A stretch of DNA of 64,000 nt, from assembly GCA_963834425.1 (NCBI GenBank), contig CAWIBR010000008.1:1-64000 (forward strand), in the 5' to 3' direction. Each line of letters opens with the position of its first letter. Within the stretch, counting starts at the first letter, position 1. Shown here in pieces: positions 49,616 to 59,420 of this stretch. Made by a program: the position numbers and the translations under genes. The notes beneath the pieces are model-generated. The model was given only the letters and a program-made list of their open reading frames with translations. It was not told the DNA's origin and ran no database searches. Origin of the DNA: CAVURS01 sp963834425. Its GTDB lineage: Bacteria; Actinomycetota; Actinomycetes; Actinomycetales; CAVURS01.

Positions 49616-50479
49616 GAGAGCGAGTCGCCGCGGCCCGGGCCGGGCAGGCGATCGGACGAATCCTCGACCTCCCGGTCGGTCCGGTGCACGTGCGTCTGGA
49701 CGGCCCCACGAACGCGCCGGTTGTCGTGCTGCTGCACGGCTACGGCTCGTCGTTGCACGCCTTCGACCGCCTGACCCCGCTCCTGGCCACCGATCGACTC
49801 GTCGTCCGGGTCGACCTGCTCGGTCACGGGGCCACCACCAGCGAGGTGACGGATTTCGGGAGCGCAGCTCAGGCGGCCATGGTCGGCCAGGTCCTCGATC
49901 GGCTCGACCTGACACCGGAAACCGTGGTGGGGCATTCGTTCGGCGCCGACGTCGCCATCGCGGTGGCCGCGGCCGACGGCTGCGCCGCCGAGCGTGGTCG
50001 TCGTCGCCCAGGCCCCGGACTACTCCGCGGCCCGGCTCCCCCGGGGCAGCCGCTTGCTGAGCCATCCGCTCGTCGGGCCTTGGCTCCACCGGCTGGCCAC
50101 GGTCGCGACGGTCAACCGCGCGTCCCGCTTCGCCTTCGCCCCCGGGGCCCCGGCGGCCGACTACTTCGACCGCCCCGACCGGCGGCTGCTGGACTACCGA
50201 GCCGCCGCGCCAGAGATGGACCGGACCGTGCTGATCGACCGACCGCGGCTGCTAGCCACGCGCGGGTTGGACCAGCAGCTGCGCGACCTCCACCGACCCG
50301 CGCTGGTCATCCTGGGCGCGCGGGACCAGCTCTATCCGGTGGAGCCGACCCGAGCGGCGTACGAGCGAGTGCCGGGCGTGCGGGTCGAGGTGCTCGCGGA
50401 CAGCGGACACTCACCGCCGCTGGAGCAGCCGGCGGAGACGGCCGGGCTGATCCGCGACGTCAGTGCGACTCGCGGCTGA
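49612..50479 (+). CDS. Alpha/beta hydrolase (frame-interrupted near 49990)
   Basis: Starts at an ATGA overlap with uxuB. Oxyanion-hole segment VVVLLHGYGSS, nucleophile elbow VVGHSFGADVAIAV with Ser, acid in VILGARDQLYPVEP and the histidine in LADSGHSPPLEQP form a full triad, split over two frames joined near 49990. Members include lactonases and esterases. In this operon opening of a uronate- or aldonolactone is a reasonable guess but not shown by sequence. Its end overlaps the convergent dehydratase by 20 bases. Confidence 0.82.
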
Positions 50480-52187
50480 CCGCGCCGCCGCTCGCGCCCA
50501 GCAGGAAGTCGAGGTCGGCGCCGGTGTCGGCCTGCAGGACGTGATCAACGTAGAGCCGCTCCCAGCCACGACGGGGAGCGGCAAAAGCGTTGACCGTATT
50601 GACATCTGGCGCTCGCGCGGCCAGCTCGTCGGCGTCGATGTCGACCCATAACCGCCGACCCGGCACGTCGAGCACGATCTCGTCGCCGGTCCGCACCTTG
50701 GCCAGCGGGCCCCCGGCCGCAGCCTCCGGTGCGACGTGCAGCACGACCGTGCCGTAGGCCGTGCCGCTCATCCGCCCATCGCAGATCCGCACCATGTCGC
50801 GCACGCCCTGCTCGAGCAGCTTCTTGGGCAAGGGCAGGTTGGAGACCTCGGGCATCCCCGGATAGCCCTTGGGCCCGCAGCCGCGCAGGACGAGCACCGA
50901 GTCGGCATCGACGTCGAGATCGGGGTCGTCGATCCGGGCGTGCAGATCTTCGATCGAGTCGAAGACGAGCGCCCGGCCCCGATGCTGGAGCAAATGAGCC
51001 GAGGCGGCCGCCGGCTTGATGACGGCTCCGTCGGGGGCCAGGTTGCCGTAAAGGACGGCGATCCCGGCATCGGGCTGCACCGGCGACTCGCGCAGCCGGA
51101 TGACCTCGCGGTCCCAGATCTGCGCGTCATCCAGATAGCTGACCAGGGGCCGGCCGGTGACCGTCATCGCCTCCGGGTCGAGCAGGTCGCGCACCTGGTG
51201 CAGCACCGCGGTCAGACCGCCGGCGCGGTGCAGGTCCTCCATCAGGAACCGGCCAGCCGGTTGGAGATCGACGAGCAACGGGACGTGCGAGCCGGTGGTG
51301 TCGAAATCGTCCTGCTGCAACGGGATCCCCAGCCGGCCGGCGATGGCGAGCAGGTGCACGACGGCGTTGGTCGACCCGCCGATCGCGGCGAGGGCGACAA
51401 TGGCGTTGAGGAACGAGCCGCGGGTGAGCAGCTGGCTGGGGCGTCGGTCCTGGGCGATCATCTCGACGATCAGCCGGCCGGTCTCGTGCGCGCCTTCCAG
51501 GAGCCGGCTGTCGGCGGCCGGAGTGCCGGCCAAGCCGGGTCGCACCATCCCGAGCGCCTCCGCGACCAGGCCCATGGTCGAGGCCGTCCCCATCGTGTTG
51601 CAGTGCCCGCGGCTGCGGATCATCGAGGACTCGGAGCGGGTGAAGTCCTCCAGCGAGAGCGTCCCGGCGCGGACCTCTTCGGAGAGCCGGAAGACATCCG
51701 TGCCGCAGCCGAGCGGCTGACCCCGGAAGGTGCCGGTGAGCATGGGTCCGCCCGGGACGACGACGGCGGGCAGGTCGACCGAGGCCGCGCCCATCAACAG
51801 GGCCGGGATCGTCTTGTCGCAGCCGCCGAGCAGGACGACGCCGTCGATCGGGTTGGCCCGCAACATCTCCTCGATCGCCATCGCGGCCATGTTGCGCCAG
51901 AGCATGGCCGTCGGCCGGACCAGCGTCTCGCCGAGCGACACGACCGGCAGGTTCAGCGGGATGCCGCCCGCCTCGTAGACTCCCTGCTTCACGCTCTGCG
52001 CCACCTCATCCAGGTGCGCGTTGCACGGGGTCAGGTCGGAGGCGGTGTTGGCGATCGCGATGTGGGGTCGTCCGTCGAACGCGTGGGCCGGCAGTCCGCG
52101 GCGCATCCAGGCCCGGTGGATGTACCCGTCCCGCTCACTCCCGGCGTACCACTGTGCGCTGCGTCGCCCCGCCGTCGGACCGCTCAT
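50460..52187 (-). CDS. IlvD/Edd-family sugar-acid dehydratase (arabinonate/xylonate dehydratase-like)
   Basis: 575 residues, intact. Iron-sulfur ligands C55 (DLTPCNAHL), C123 (GGCDKT) and C196 (RGHCNTMGTAST) and the Mg-site Lys after Asp 124 are present. The C-terminal half contains VLRGCGPKGYPGMPEVSN and ICDGRMSGTAYGTVVLHVAP. Dihydroxy-acid dehydratase, phosphogluconate dehydratase and pentonate/hexonate dehydratases share this fold. Among carbohydrate genes and with a KGSADH nearby, a pentonate or hexonate dehydratase is favoured over IlvD of branched-chain synthesis. It is divergent from an alcohol dehydrogenase, 35 bp apart. Confidence 0.88.
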   Translation of the reverse strand: MSGPTAGRRSAQWYAGSERDGYIHRAWMRRGLPAHAFDGRPHIAIANTASDLTPCNAHLDEVAQSVKQGVYEAGGIPLNLPVVSLGETLVRPTAMLWRNMAAMAIEEMLRANPIDGVVLLGGCDKTIPALLMGAASVDLPAVVVPGGPMLTGTFRGQPLGCGTDVFRLSEEVRAGTLSLEDFTRSESSMIRSRGHCNTMGTASTMGLVAEALGMVRPGLAGTPAADSRLLEGAHETGRLIVEMIAQDRRPSQLLTRGSFLNAIVALAAIGGSTNAVVHLLAIAGRLGIPLQQDDFDTTGSHVPLLVDLQPAGRFLMEDLHRAGGLTAVLHQVRDLLDPEAMTVTGRPLVSYLDDAQIWDREVIRLRESPVQPDAGIAVLYGNLAPDGAVIKPAAASAHLLQHRGRALVFDSIEDLHARIDDPDLDVDADSVLVLRGCGPKGYPGMPEVSNLPLPKKLLEQGVRDMVRICDGRMSGTAYGTVVLHVAPEAAAGGPLAKVRTGDEIVLDVPGRRLWVDIDADELAARAPDVNTVNAFAAPRRGWERLYVDHVLQADTGADLDFLLGASGGAVSRESH

Positions 52188-52222
52188 CGGCTGCCTTCCC
52201 GTAGGTGAGACGCCTGTCTAGC

Positions 52223-53236
52223 ATGCGGGCCTTCGTCCTGACCGGACCCGGGGAGTTCGAGGTCCGCGAGATCGATCGCCCGGTCGCGGCACCGGAGCAG
52301 GTCGTGGTCGATGTCGAGCGCGCGGGCGTCTGCGGCACCGACCATGAGTTCTTCACGGGGGAGATGGCCTACCTGCGCGATCGCCAGGCGGTGTTCCCGA
52401 TCCGGCTGGGCCACGAGTGGAGCGGCACCGTCGGGTCGGTCGGCACGGATGTCGACCCGGCCTGGCTCGGTCGCCGGGTGATCGGCGACACGATGCTGGG
52501 CTGCGGCGCCTGCCCTCGATGCCTGCAGGGCCATCAGCACGTCTGCGAGTTCCGTTATGAGGTCGGGATCCGGGGCGGATTCCCGGGCGCGCTCGCCGAG
52601 CAGCTCGCCGTACCCGTCTCGTCGTTGCACGTCCTGCCCGATGCTGTCGATGCCGCGGCCGGTGCGCTGGTCGAGCCCGGGGGGAGTGCGTTTCGGTGCG
52701 TGCGGGCAGCGGAGCTGGAGCCCGGACAGCGACTCGTCGTCCTCGGTGCCGGCACCATCGGGCTGCTCGTCGCGCTCTTCGCCCGGGCGCGGGGAATCGA
52801 GGTCCACGTGGTCGAGAGCGGCGGGCGGCAACGGACCTTCGCCGAGTCGCTCGGCTTGCCCTCGGTGCCCTCCGTGGCCGATCTGTACGGCGACCCGGTC
52901 GACGCCGTCGTCGATGCGTCCACCGGCTCGGACCTGCCTGCGGCCGCTGTCGATCTGGTGGAGCCCTCCGGACGGGTCGTCTACGTCGGGCTGTCCAGCG
53001 GACCGAGCCTGGTCGACTCGCGGCGCCTGGTGTTGAAGGACGTCACCGCGGTCGGCATCCTGAGCGGGTCACCTGGCCTGACGGGCACGATCGAGCTGTA
53101 CGCCTCGGGCGCGGTCGACCCGCGACCGCTGGTGGCGGCGACGGTGGGGTTGGAATCGGTGGGCGACGTGCTGGCCGGTAGTCGACCCGCCGGTGCCGGG
53201 GCCGGCCCGAAGATCCAGGTCGACCCTCGGCTCTGA
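52223..53236 (+). CDS. Zinc-dependent alcohol/sugar dehydrogenase
   Basis: 337 residues from the ATG at 52223. Catalytic zinc residues in GVCGTDHEFFTG and RLGHEWSG, structural zinc loop CGACPRCLQGHQHVC, NAD loop VVLGAGTIGLLVAL. The pattern is that of L-threonine/sorbitol/galactitol and glucose-dehydrogenase-like MDR proteins. Divergence from a pentonate dehydratase suggests it makes the aldonate's precursor lactone or oxidises a polyol; this is inference. The frame is intact. Confidence 0.88.
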   Translation: MRAFVLTGPGEFEVREIDRPVAAPEQVVVDVERAGVCGTDHEFFTGEMAYLRDRQAVFPIRLGHEWSGTVGSVGTDVDPAWLGRRVIGDTMLGCGACPRCLQGHQHVCEFRYEVGIRGGFPGALAEQLAVPVSSLHVLPDAVDAAAGALVEPGGSAFRCVRAAELEPGQRLVVLGAGTIGLLVALFARARGIEVHVVESGGRQRTFAESLGLPSVPSVADLYGDPVDAVVDASTGSDLPAAAVDLVEPSGRVVYVGLSSGPSLVDSRRLVLKDVTAVGILSGSPGLTGTIELYASGAVDPRPLVAATVGLESVGDVLAGSRPAGAGAGPKIQVDPRL

Positions 53237-53394
53237 GCGCAGCCGAATAGACCGCATTCACCCGGACGGCGCAGAGGTATTTCCCAACCGCCCCAACGGC
53301 ATTCATTTTCCCCATCGCACGCTCAAGCGGGTCGGTCCCGCGCCCGATCTAACAGCGGGGGCCTTCAGAGCGTCAACGGGGAAGGTGTGCTCGC

Positions 53395-55701
53395 ATGGCC
53401 GTCGATTCGCCGCGCGCGAGGTTGCGTCTGCCGGTGCGTCCGCGCGCCCTGCGGACGGGCTTCTATCTCGTCGTGGCCGTGACCTATGTGGTCTTTGCCG
53501 TCTCGACGCTGCCCGGGGTCCGGCCGTCGGCCGGCTACAACCTGGTGCTCGACGGCTGGCTCAACAACATCGCCTACATGCTGAGCCCGGTGGTCTGCTT
53601 CCTGCGTTCACGGACGGCCTCGTCGTTCCAGCGGAGCTGGCGGATCCTCGCCGTCGGCTTGGCCTTCTATGGCCTGGGAAATGTCTATTGGACGATTTTC
53701 GTCCGTCCGTTGAACCCAGAGCCCTTCCCGTCGCCCGCGGACGGTTTGTGGTTGTCCTTCTACGGATTTGCCTTTGTCGCACTGCTGTTGATCGTTCGCG
53801 ACATGGCCAACCAGCTGCCGCTGAGCCTGTGGCTCGACGGCATCGTGGGCGGCCTGGCCGTCGCCGCCGTGATGGCTGCCGTCGCCGGGCCGGTGCTGGC
53901 GGTGACCGGTGGGAGCTTCGCCGCGGTCGTGACCACGCTGGCCTACCCGCTGCTGGACGTCGTGCTCCTGCTGATCGTCACCGCCGTGCTCGCCCTCTTC
54001 CATTGGCGACCGCCCGTGGGCCTGTGGTTCCTGGCCGCCGGGCTCACGGCGTTCGCGGTCGCGGACCTGGTCTATCTCTTCCACGCGGCCAACGGCACCT
54101 ACCAGCCGGGCGGCATCGACGACACCGTCTGGGTGCTGGCGACCCTGCTCATGGCCTTTGCGCCGGGGTGGTCGAGGCGGCCGACGGGCGTGTTGCTGCC
54201 GTCGTGGGTGCTGCTCGGTGCCCCCGTTGGAGCCACGCTGATCGCAGTGAGCCTGCTGGTCTTCGCCAGCGCCAACGACCTCCATCCCATCGCGGTCGCG
54301 CTGGCGGCTGCCACCGTGATGGCCGCCTTGGGTCGGCTGATCGTCACCTTCCGCGAGGTGCGCAACCTGGCCCACAGTCGCCAGCTCGCCCTGACCGACG
54401 AGCTGACCGGCCTGGGCAACCGACGCGCCTTCTATGAGCAGGTGGAGGCGCACACCCGATCGATGGGGGCCGACGGAACCGGCGCGTTGCTCCTGTTGGA
54501 CCTCGATCGGTTCAAGGAGGTCAACGACAGCCTGGGCCACCACGCGGGGGACGATCTGCTCCGGCTGGTCGCGGTCCGGCTCAGCGACTGCCTGGACAGC
54601 AGCAAGGACCTGCTGGCCCGGCTCGGGGGCGACGAGTTCGCGATCTTCCTCGGCGAGGTCGGTGCCGAGGAAGCCGAGGCGATCGCTCAGCGAGTGCACG
54701 CCGTCCTGGCGCCCCCCTTCACGGTCGACGCCGTCACCGTCCGGGTCGACGCCAGCGTGGGCATCGCGCTCTATCCGAATCACGGTCGTGAGGTCGCGAA
54801 CCTGTTGCGGCGAGCCGATATCGCGATGTACCACGCCAAGTCGGCCCGCAGCGGCCACTGCTCCTACACCCCTGAGTCCGACTCGAGCGGTGGCGAGGAA
54901 CGGCTCCGGACGCTCGAGGAGCTGCGGGACGCCGTGCTGTCCGGTGGGCTGTCCGTCTTCTACCAGCCCAAGGTCGACTCCCGGACCCTGCGGGTCGGTG
55001 GGGTCGAGGCCCTGGTCCGCTGGCCGCATCCGACGCGCGGCCTGCTGTTGCCCGACGCCTTCCTGCCGCTGGCCGAGCAGTCCGGCTTGATGCGCGACCT
55101 GACCACCGCCGTGCTCGTGCAGTCGCTGGCGCAAGTCCGCCAGTGGCGGGATGCGGGTCGCGTGCTCTCGGTCGCGGTCAACCTGTCCGCTTCGTCCCTC
55201 GTGGATGTCGAGCTGCCCCAACGCGTTTGGGCGATCCTGGGTCAGCACGGGCTGCCGGCTGATGCGCTGGAGCTCGAGATCACCGAGGACTTCCTGATGG
55301 GTGACCGGGCCCGGGCCCGCCAGATCCTGACCGAGCTCCGGTCGCTGGGCATCCGGGTCTCGGTCGACGACTTCGGCACGGGCTACTCCTCACTTGCCTA
55401 CCTGCGCGAGCTGCCGATCGACCAGCTCAAGCTCGACCGGTCGTTCGTGCTGCCGATGTCCGAGGACCCGCGAGCGGCGGCCATCGTGCGGTCAACCATC
55501 GAGCTCGCGCACTCACTGGGCATGACGCTGGTCGCCGAGGGTGTCGAGGACGAGGCGACCGCCGGGCAGCTGGCCGTGTCCGGATGCGATGAGTCGCAGG
55601 GCTTCTACTTCTCCAAGGCCCTCCCTGCGCTCGAGCTGGAGCACTGGCTCGACCACCGACACGTCGCTCAGGCGGCCGAGCCCGAGGTAGCAAAACCGTG
55701 A
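53395..55701 (+). CDS. Membrane GGDEF-EAL protein (bifunctional c-di-GMP enzyme)
   Basis: 768 residues. About nine hydrophobic segments fill residues 20-310 (MASE-like sensor), followed by a GGDEF domain (about 325-485) with intact GGDEF at 411-415 and DLDRFKEVNDSLGHHAGD, then an EAL domain (about 500-750) with EALVRW at 538, DDFGTGYSSLAYLRELPI and ITEDFLMGD. Both halves look catalytic. The inhibitory RxxD site is not kept upstream of GGDEF (SSKD there). The 158-bp gap before it holds no visible riboswitch. Its stop overlaps the next GTG. Confidence 0.93.
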   Translation: MAVDSPRARLRLPVRPRALRTGFYLVVAVTYVVFAVSTLPGVRPSAGYNLVLDGWLNNIAYMLSPVVCFLRSRTASSFQRSWRILAVGLAFYGLGNVYWTIFVRPLNPEPFPSPADGLWLSFYGFAFVALLLIVRDMANQLPLSLWLDGIVGGLAVAAVMAAVAGPVLAVTGGSFAAVVTTLAYPLLDVVLLLIVTAVLALFHWRPPVGLWFLAAGLTAFAVADLVYLFHAANGTYQPGGIDDTVWVLATLLMAFAPGWSRRPTGVLLPSWVLLGAPVGATLIAVSLLVFASANDLHPIAVALAAATVMAALGRLIVTFREVRNLAHSRQLALTDELTGLGNRRAFYEQVEAHTRSMGADGTGALLLLDLDRFKEVNDSLGHHAGDDLLRLVAVRLSDCLDSSKDLLARLGGDEFAIFLGEVGAEEAEAIAQRVHAVLAPPFTVDAVTVRVDASVGIALYPNHGREVANLLRRADIAMYHAKSARSGHCSYTPESDSSGGEERLRTLEELRDAVLSGGLSVFYQPKVDSRTLRVGGVEALVRWPHPTRGLLLPDAFLPLAEQSGLMRDLTTAVLVQSLAQVRQWRDAGRVLSVAVNLSASSLVDVELPQRVWAILGQHGLPADALELEITEDFLMGDRARARQILTELRSLGIRVSVDDFGTGYSSLAYLRELPIDQLKLDRSFVLPMSEDPRAAAIVRSTIELAHSLGMTLVAEGVEDEATAGQLAVSGCDESQGFYFSKALPALELEHWLDHRHVAQAAEPEVAKP

Positions 55702-56820
55702 ACCGCCAGACCATCGGGCTGTCCCGCCAGCAGGACCGTGCGACCAGCCGGCTGTCCAGCGAAGTCCTGTTCGGGGCGCGCGCGACGGCGGTCGTCGTCG
55801 AGGAGGTCGACGACCTCGTCGACCGGTGTGGCGCCCCGGCCACGGCGGGGTCGGCCTGGCTGGCCCCCGGCGGGTCCGGAGTTGCCGGCGGACGCACCTG
55901 GTTGGTCGCCGTACGCGACGAGGACCGACGCCTTCGCGCGGCCCTCGCCCTGGTCGATCGCCCTCGCGGCGACAAGGATCTGGTGACCCTGGCCGGCTCC
56001 GGATCCGGCCATGCGGGCGCCGTCCTGGCTGACGGCGCCGGCCGCGGGCGCGCTGCTGGGGCATGCCTTCACGGAGGCGATGCAGGCCCGGCCCCGACCG
56101 ACCCTCGCGGTGCTCGGCCCGGTCCCCACCGACCAGCCGGCCCTGGCCGACTTCGTCTCGACCGTCCCGGGCGGCGAGCTGGTCGAGGTCGACGCCGTTC
56201 CCGTCGTACGCCGCGGAGCCAGCTCTGCGGCCATGGACTATCTCAGCGAGTCGATGCGACGAACTCTGCGCAAGGCGGCCAACCGGTCCCAGACCGACGG
56301 AGTCGACGTCGCCGTCACCGTGACCACCGACTACGCCGAGATCCTGGTCCTGTTGCCGCAGCTCGAACGGCTGCATCGCGACCGGGACCACGCCCAGGGG
56401 CGGCCAAGCGATCTCGACGACCCCACGCTCGTCTGGCTGTGGCGCTCGCGGCTGATCGGCCTGGCTCGGCAGCGCCGGCTCGAGGTGACCGGTCTGCGGA
56501 TCGACGGGGAGCTCGCGGCGTACGTCGCCGGCATCCCGGACCGCGCGGACTACCGAGTGCTGGAAGGCATTCTCGCGACTCGGTTCTCGCGCTACTCACC
56601 CGGGCGGGTCCTGGAGACTGCGGTGTTGCAACGGGTGCTGGACGACCCGGCCTTCGAACGGCTGGACTGGATGACCTCGGTCGCCTCGGAGACGCTGCTC
56701 ACGACCAACGACGTCTGCGCGGTGAGCGTGGTGCGGGCCGCGTTTCACGGGGCCGATCGTCGTCGCAAGTTCACCTTGATGCAGCGTCCAGGTGCCCAGT
56801 GGAACGGTGAGCGCAGCTGA
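55698..56820 (+). CDS. GNAT-like acyltransferase (CelD/BioF2-type) (frame-interrupted near 56025)
   Basis: Starts with a GTG in the GGDEF-EAL stop (GTGA). The N-terminal part contains RTWLVAVRDEDRRLRAALAL; after an indel near 56025 the frame carries DYLSESMRRTLRKAANRSQT, a basic helix typical of the BioF2/CelD-like GNAT group, LPQLERLHRDRDHAQGRPSD, and a C-terminal GNAT-type LRIDGELAAYVAGIPD and ILATRFSRYSPGRVLE fold. Such proteins often modify cell-surface polysaccharides, consistent with coupling to a c-di-GMP enzyme. Substrate unknown. Confidence 0.7.
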
Positions 56821-56848
56821 CCCGAGTCCGTCGGACCTCGGGGCCCGC

Positions 56849-57637
56849 TCAGAACGGGACGCCCACCGCGAGCAGACCATGAGCCGACCCTCGGCCGGAC
56901 AGCACCCGGCAGAACTCGACGGCATCGAGCTCGAGCTGCTCGCCGTCGGATCCGCGCGACCATCGGCCGCCCGCCGGTCCGGTCAGGGTCAGCTCGTAGG
57001 GCTGGTCGTGGCGGCTTGCCCAGTCGGTGACCACCTCGCGCACGATCTGGCCGTCGTGGTCGGCGCTCAGGTCGAGCGACCGGGCTGTTGCCAAGGCGAT
57101 ATCGGTGCGGTGCATCCAGGTGTCCCGCGTCAGGATCGTGTCGAAGAGGTACCCGAAGGTCCAGGCCTCGACCGGCGCCCCTGCGGCACCGTTGACCGGT
57201 TGCAGATCAGACATCCGCTGCCGCCGCAGCACGCTGGGGGTACGCCGGCGCCAGCGGACGCTGCGGGGCGCAGCCTCGGCCAGCTGCGCCCGGATCGCGG
57301 GCAGGTCGAGCGTGGTCCGGTCCGCAACCTGCCGGGCGGTCAAGGCATCGATGTAGACGGCGCCACCCTTGACCGCCTTCGCGGCCGGAAGGTGCTGGCG
57401 AGCCATCCGCGCGTACGACGAGAACATCTGGGTCATCCCCAACACATGGCTGGCCATCGCGCGCACGTCCCAGCCGGGACAGCCACTCGGTCGGGCCGCC
57501 TCGTCGCTCGTCAGCTCCTGCAGCTGACCCAGGAAGCGCACGAACTCCTCACGAGCCAGAGCGGCGCTGGCGTCGGGGTCGAGGTTCGGGGTCCGAGCCG
57601 GCCGGACACCTTCAGCGGTGGACGGTGCTGCGCTCAC
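56849..57637 (-). CDS. Maleylpyruvate isomerase family mycothiol-dependent-enzyme-like protein
   Basis: 262 residues from the GTG at 57637. The DinB-like helical bundle has the family N-terminus EEFVRFLGQLQELTSDEAAR with PSGCPGWDVRAMASHVLGMT, where the histidine of SHVLGM is a metal ligand, and a second block DTWMHRTDIA with another His-Asp pair. The C-terminal sterol-carrier-like part follows. Mycothiol-dependent isomerases, transferases and unknown enzymes share this fold. It overlaps the upstream TetR gene by 26 bases, so the two form an operon. Confidence 0.85.
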   Translation of the reverse strand: MSAAPSTAEGVRPARTPNLDPDASAALAREEFVRFLGQLQELTSDEAARPSGCPGWDVRAMASHVLGMTQMFSSYARMARQHLPAAKAVKGGAVYIDALTARQVADRTTLDLPAIRAQLAEAAPRSVRWRRRTPSVLRRQRMSDLQPVNGAAGAPVEAWTFGYLFDTILTRDTWMHRTDIALATARSLDLSADHDGQIVREVVTDWASRHDQPYELTLTGPAGGRWSRGSDGEQLELDAVEFCRVLSGRGSAHGLLAVGVPF

Positions 57638-58298
57638 GTCGTGCTCCCTTGGCTGGTCGTGCCGGTCCCCGTGCGCGCGATGTCGACCGGGGAGTGAGCC
57701 GGGGGCCGGGCAAGCCGGCCTCGTCGGCGAACATGTCGACGGCTCGGTCCAGCAGCCGCTCCCAGCGGTCACCGCCGGGGTCATTGGCCTGTTGGGCGTC
57801 AACCAGGCCGCTGATGACGGCCACGCACAGGTCGCGGTCGGCCTGCTCGGGCAGACCCATGGCGGTCAGCCACTGGCCGAACAGATCGAGCACGTCGATG
57901 GCCGGCTGGTAGGCGCGTTCGGACGGCGCGAAGTCGGGCACCGTGCGCTGGTTCATCAGCTGGTGGCGGGCCAGGTCGGCGACGGCGAAGTCGAAGAACG
58001 TGTGCGCGATCAGCCGCAGCGCCGGGCGCGGCGCGTTCGGCAGTTGGGCGTCCAGGTCCCTGGAGAGGTCGAGGTACTGGGTCCAGGCCTGCTCGAACAT
58101 GGCATCGAAGACGGCGTTCTTGGACCCGAAATGTGTGTAGAGAGAGGGTGGTTGCATCCCCACCCGGTCCGCGATCTCCCGCAAGGTCAGAGCCGCGATC
58201 GACGACTCGTGAGCGATGTCCCACGCGGCGTCGAGGATTTCACGCCTCGTCGCCTCACGACGTTCGGCAATCCTATTGCGATTAGGAGAAACCGTCAC
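57612..58298 (-). CDS. TetR/AcrR-family transcriptional regulator
   Basis: 228 residues from a GTG. HTH at about 14-60 (EILDAAWDIAHESSIAALTL, then IADRVGMQPPSLYTHFGSKN) and a helical ligand domain with TFFDFAVADLARHQLMNQR. The C-terminal 25 residues are basic and disordered-looking, and their coding bases overlap the next gene start. It probably represses itself and the mycothiol-isomerase-like gene. The 171-bp gap to the next upstream gene (58299-58469) shows no further ORF I can support. Confidence 0.9.
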   Translation of the reverse strand: MTVSPNRNRIAERREATRREILDAAWDIAHESSIAALTLREIADRVGMQPPSLYTHFGSKNAVFDAMFEQAWTQYLDLSRDLDAQLPNAPRPALRLIAHTFFDFAVADLARHQLMNQRTVPDFAPSERAYQPAIDVLDLFGQWLTAMGLPEQADRDLCVAVISGLVDAQQANDPGGDRWERLLDRAVDMFADEAGLPGPRLTPRSTSRARGPARPAKGARRERSTVHR

Positions 58299-58469
58299 GA
58301 GGGCACTCTCGTCCTGCCCGAACCAAAGGTCAAGGGCGGGCGGCGTCCTCCCGTCGGGTGCTGAGGGCGCGCGACAACAGGGTGATCCGATCGCAGGCCC
58401 GGTCTTGGCGCACGGCCTTCGACGGCTTCGCCGCCGCGAGGTCCAATGCCGGGTCCTGGACCGGCAGCC

Positions 58470-59378
58470 CTAGGCCGGCGTCGAGGGCGCCAGCACGGCG
58501 GCCAGAGTCTCTCGCGCGGTGTCGGCCATGACCGGGTTCGTCTCGACGTAGTAGGGCAGCGCGCCGATGGCTTGGACGATCGCCCAGGCTCGCCCGCGAG
58601 CCCAGGTGGCGTCACTCACGCCCAGCCGGTCGCGGAAGACCTCCCTGGCCTCTCGTGAGAGCAGGTTCCAGGCGGGCATCAGGTCGACGGCCGGATCGCC
58701 GATGCCTGCCCCGCCGAGGTCGATAACGGCGGCCAGCCGGCCCTGTCGCGTGAGCAGGTTGCCGGGCATCAGGTCGGCGTGGATCCACACGGCGGCAACG
58801 GGTTCGGCGACCCCGAGCGCCAGGCACTCGCCCCAGGCTGCAGCGACCGCGTCGACGTCGACCAGGTCGGCGCTCTTGGCCAAGGAGCGCCGGACGTACG
58901 TGTCTCGCTCCAGGAGCGGGCCGCCGCGAGTGGAGCCGTCCCAGCCCTGACCTCCGGTCGGCATGGCTCGAAACGCCGCAACGAAATCGGCCAGGCCGCA
59001 GGCGAACTCGTTCTCATCGGGGATCGACTCCGGGCTCGCCGGGTCGCCCTCGATCCAGCGGTAGGCGGTCCACGGCCCGGCGTACCCCTCGCCCGGCTCG
59101 CCGAGCCCGAGCGGTTCGGGTACGGCGAGTGGCACCTGCGGCGCGATCTGCCGGGCCAGGGCCTGCTCGCGGACCAGCTCGGCCCGATGGCGGGCGCCGA
59201 GGCGGGGCTGAAGCGGGAACCGCAGGACGACGTCGTCGCCCAGGCGGAAGAGGGCGTTGACCGTGCCGTGGGATCGCACGGGTCGCACGGGGAGCTGGCG
59301 CCACTGAGGGAACTGGTCCGCGACCAGACGCTCGACCGCGGCGACGGACACATCGACCTGGTCGGCATGCATGCGCAT
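58470..59378 (-). CDS. Aminoglycoside-phosphotransferase-family (APH/choline-kinase-fold) protein
   Basis: 302 residues. N-lobe VNALFRLGDDVVLRFPLQP, ALARQIAPQVPLAVPEPLG; catalytic loop WIHADLMPGNLLTRQGRLAA with the general-base Asp and Asn; metal Asp in VIDLGGAGIGDPAVDLMPAW. Such proteins phosphorylate aminoglycosides, macrolides or ordinary metabolites. Without strong similarity to a resistance subgroup visible by eye, a metabolic or detoxifying kinase is all that can be said. A second ATG six bases downstream (59372) is an equally good start. Confidence 0.85.
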   Translation of the reverse strand: MRMHADQVDVSVAAVERLVADQFPQWRQLPVRPVRSHGTVNALFRLGDDVVLRFPLQPRLGARHRAELVREQALARQIAPQVPLAVPEPLGLGEPGEGYAGPWTAYRWIEGDPASPESIPDENEFACGLADFVAAFRAMPTGGQGWDGSTRGGPLLERDTYVRRSLAKSADLVDVDAVAAAWGECLALGVAEPVAAVWIHADLMPGNLLTRQGRLAAVIDLGGAGIGDPAVDLMPAWNLLSREAREVFRDRLGVSDATWARGRAWAIVQAIGALPYYVETNPVMADTARETLAAVLAPSTPA

Positions 59379-59420
59379 CCCCCCGATCCTGCCCCATCGT
59401 TACGCCTATCCGCGCACGGA

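Noticed and set aside
53237..53394. Possible c-di-GMP riboswitch before the GGDEF-EAL gene
   Set aside because: No recognisable GEMM-type conserved core or paired stems were found in the 158-bp leader.
58470..59378. Aminoglycoside resistance gene
   Set aside because: The fold is APH-like, but no subgroup-specific residues are recognised and the context is not a resistance cassette; only the superfamily is claimed.
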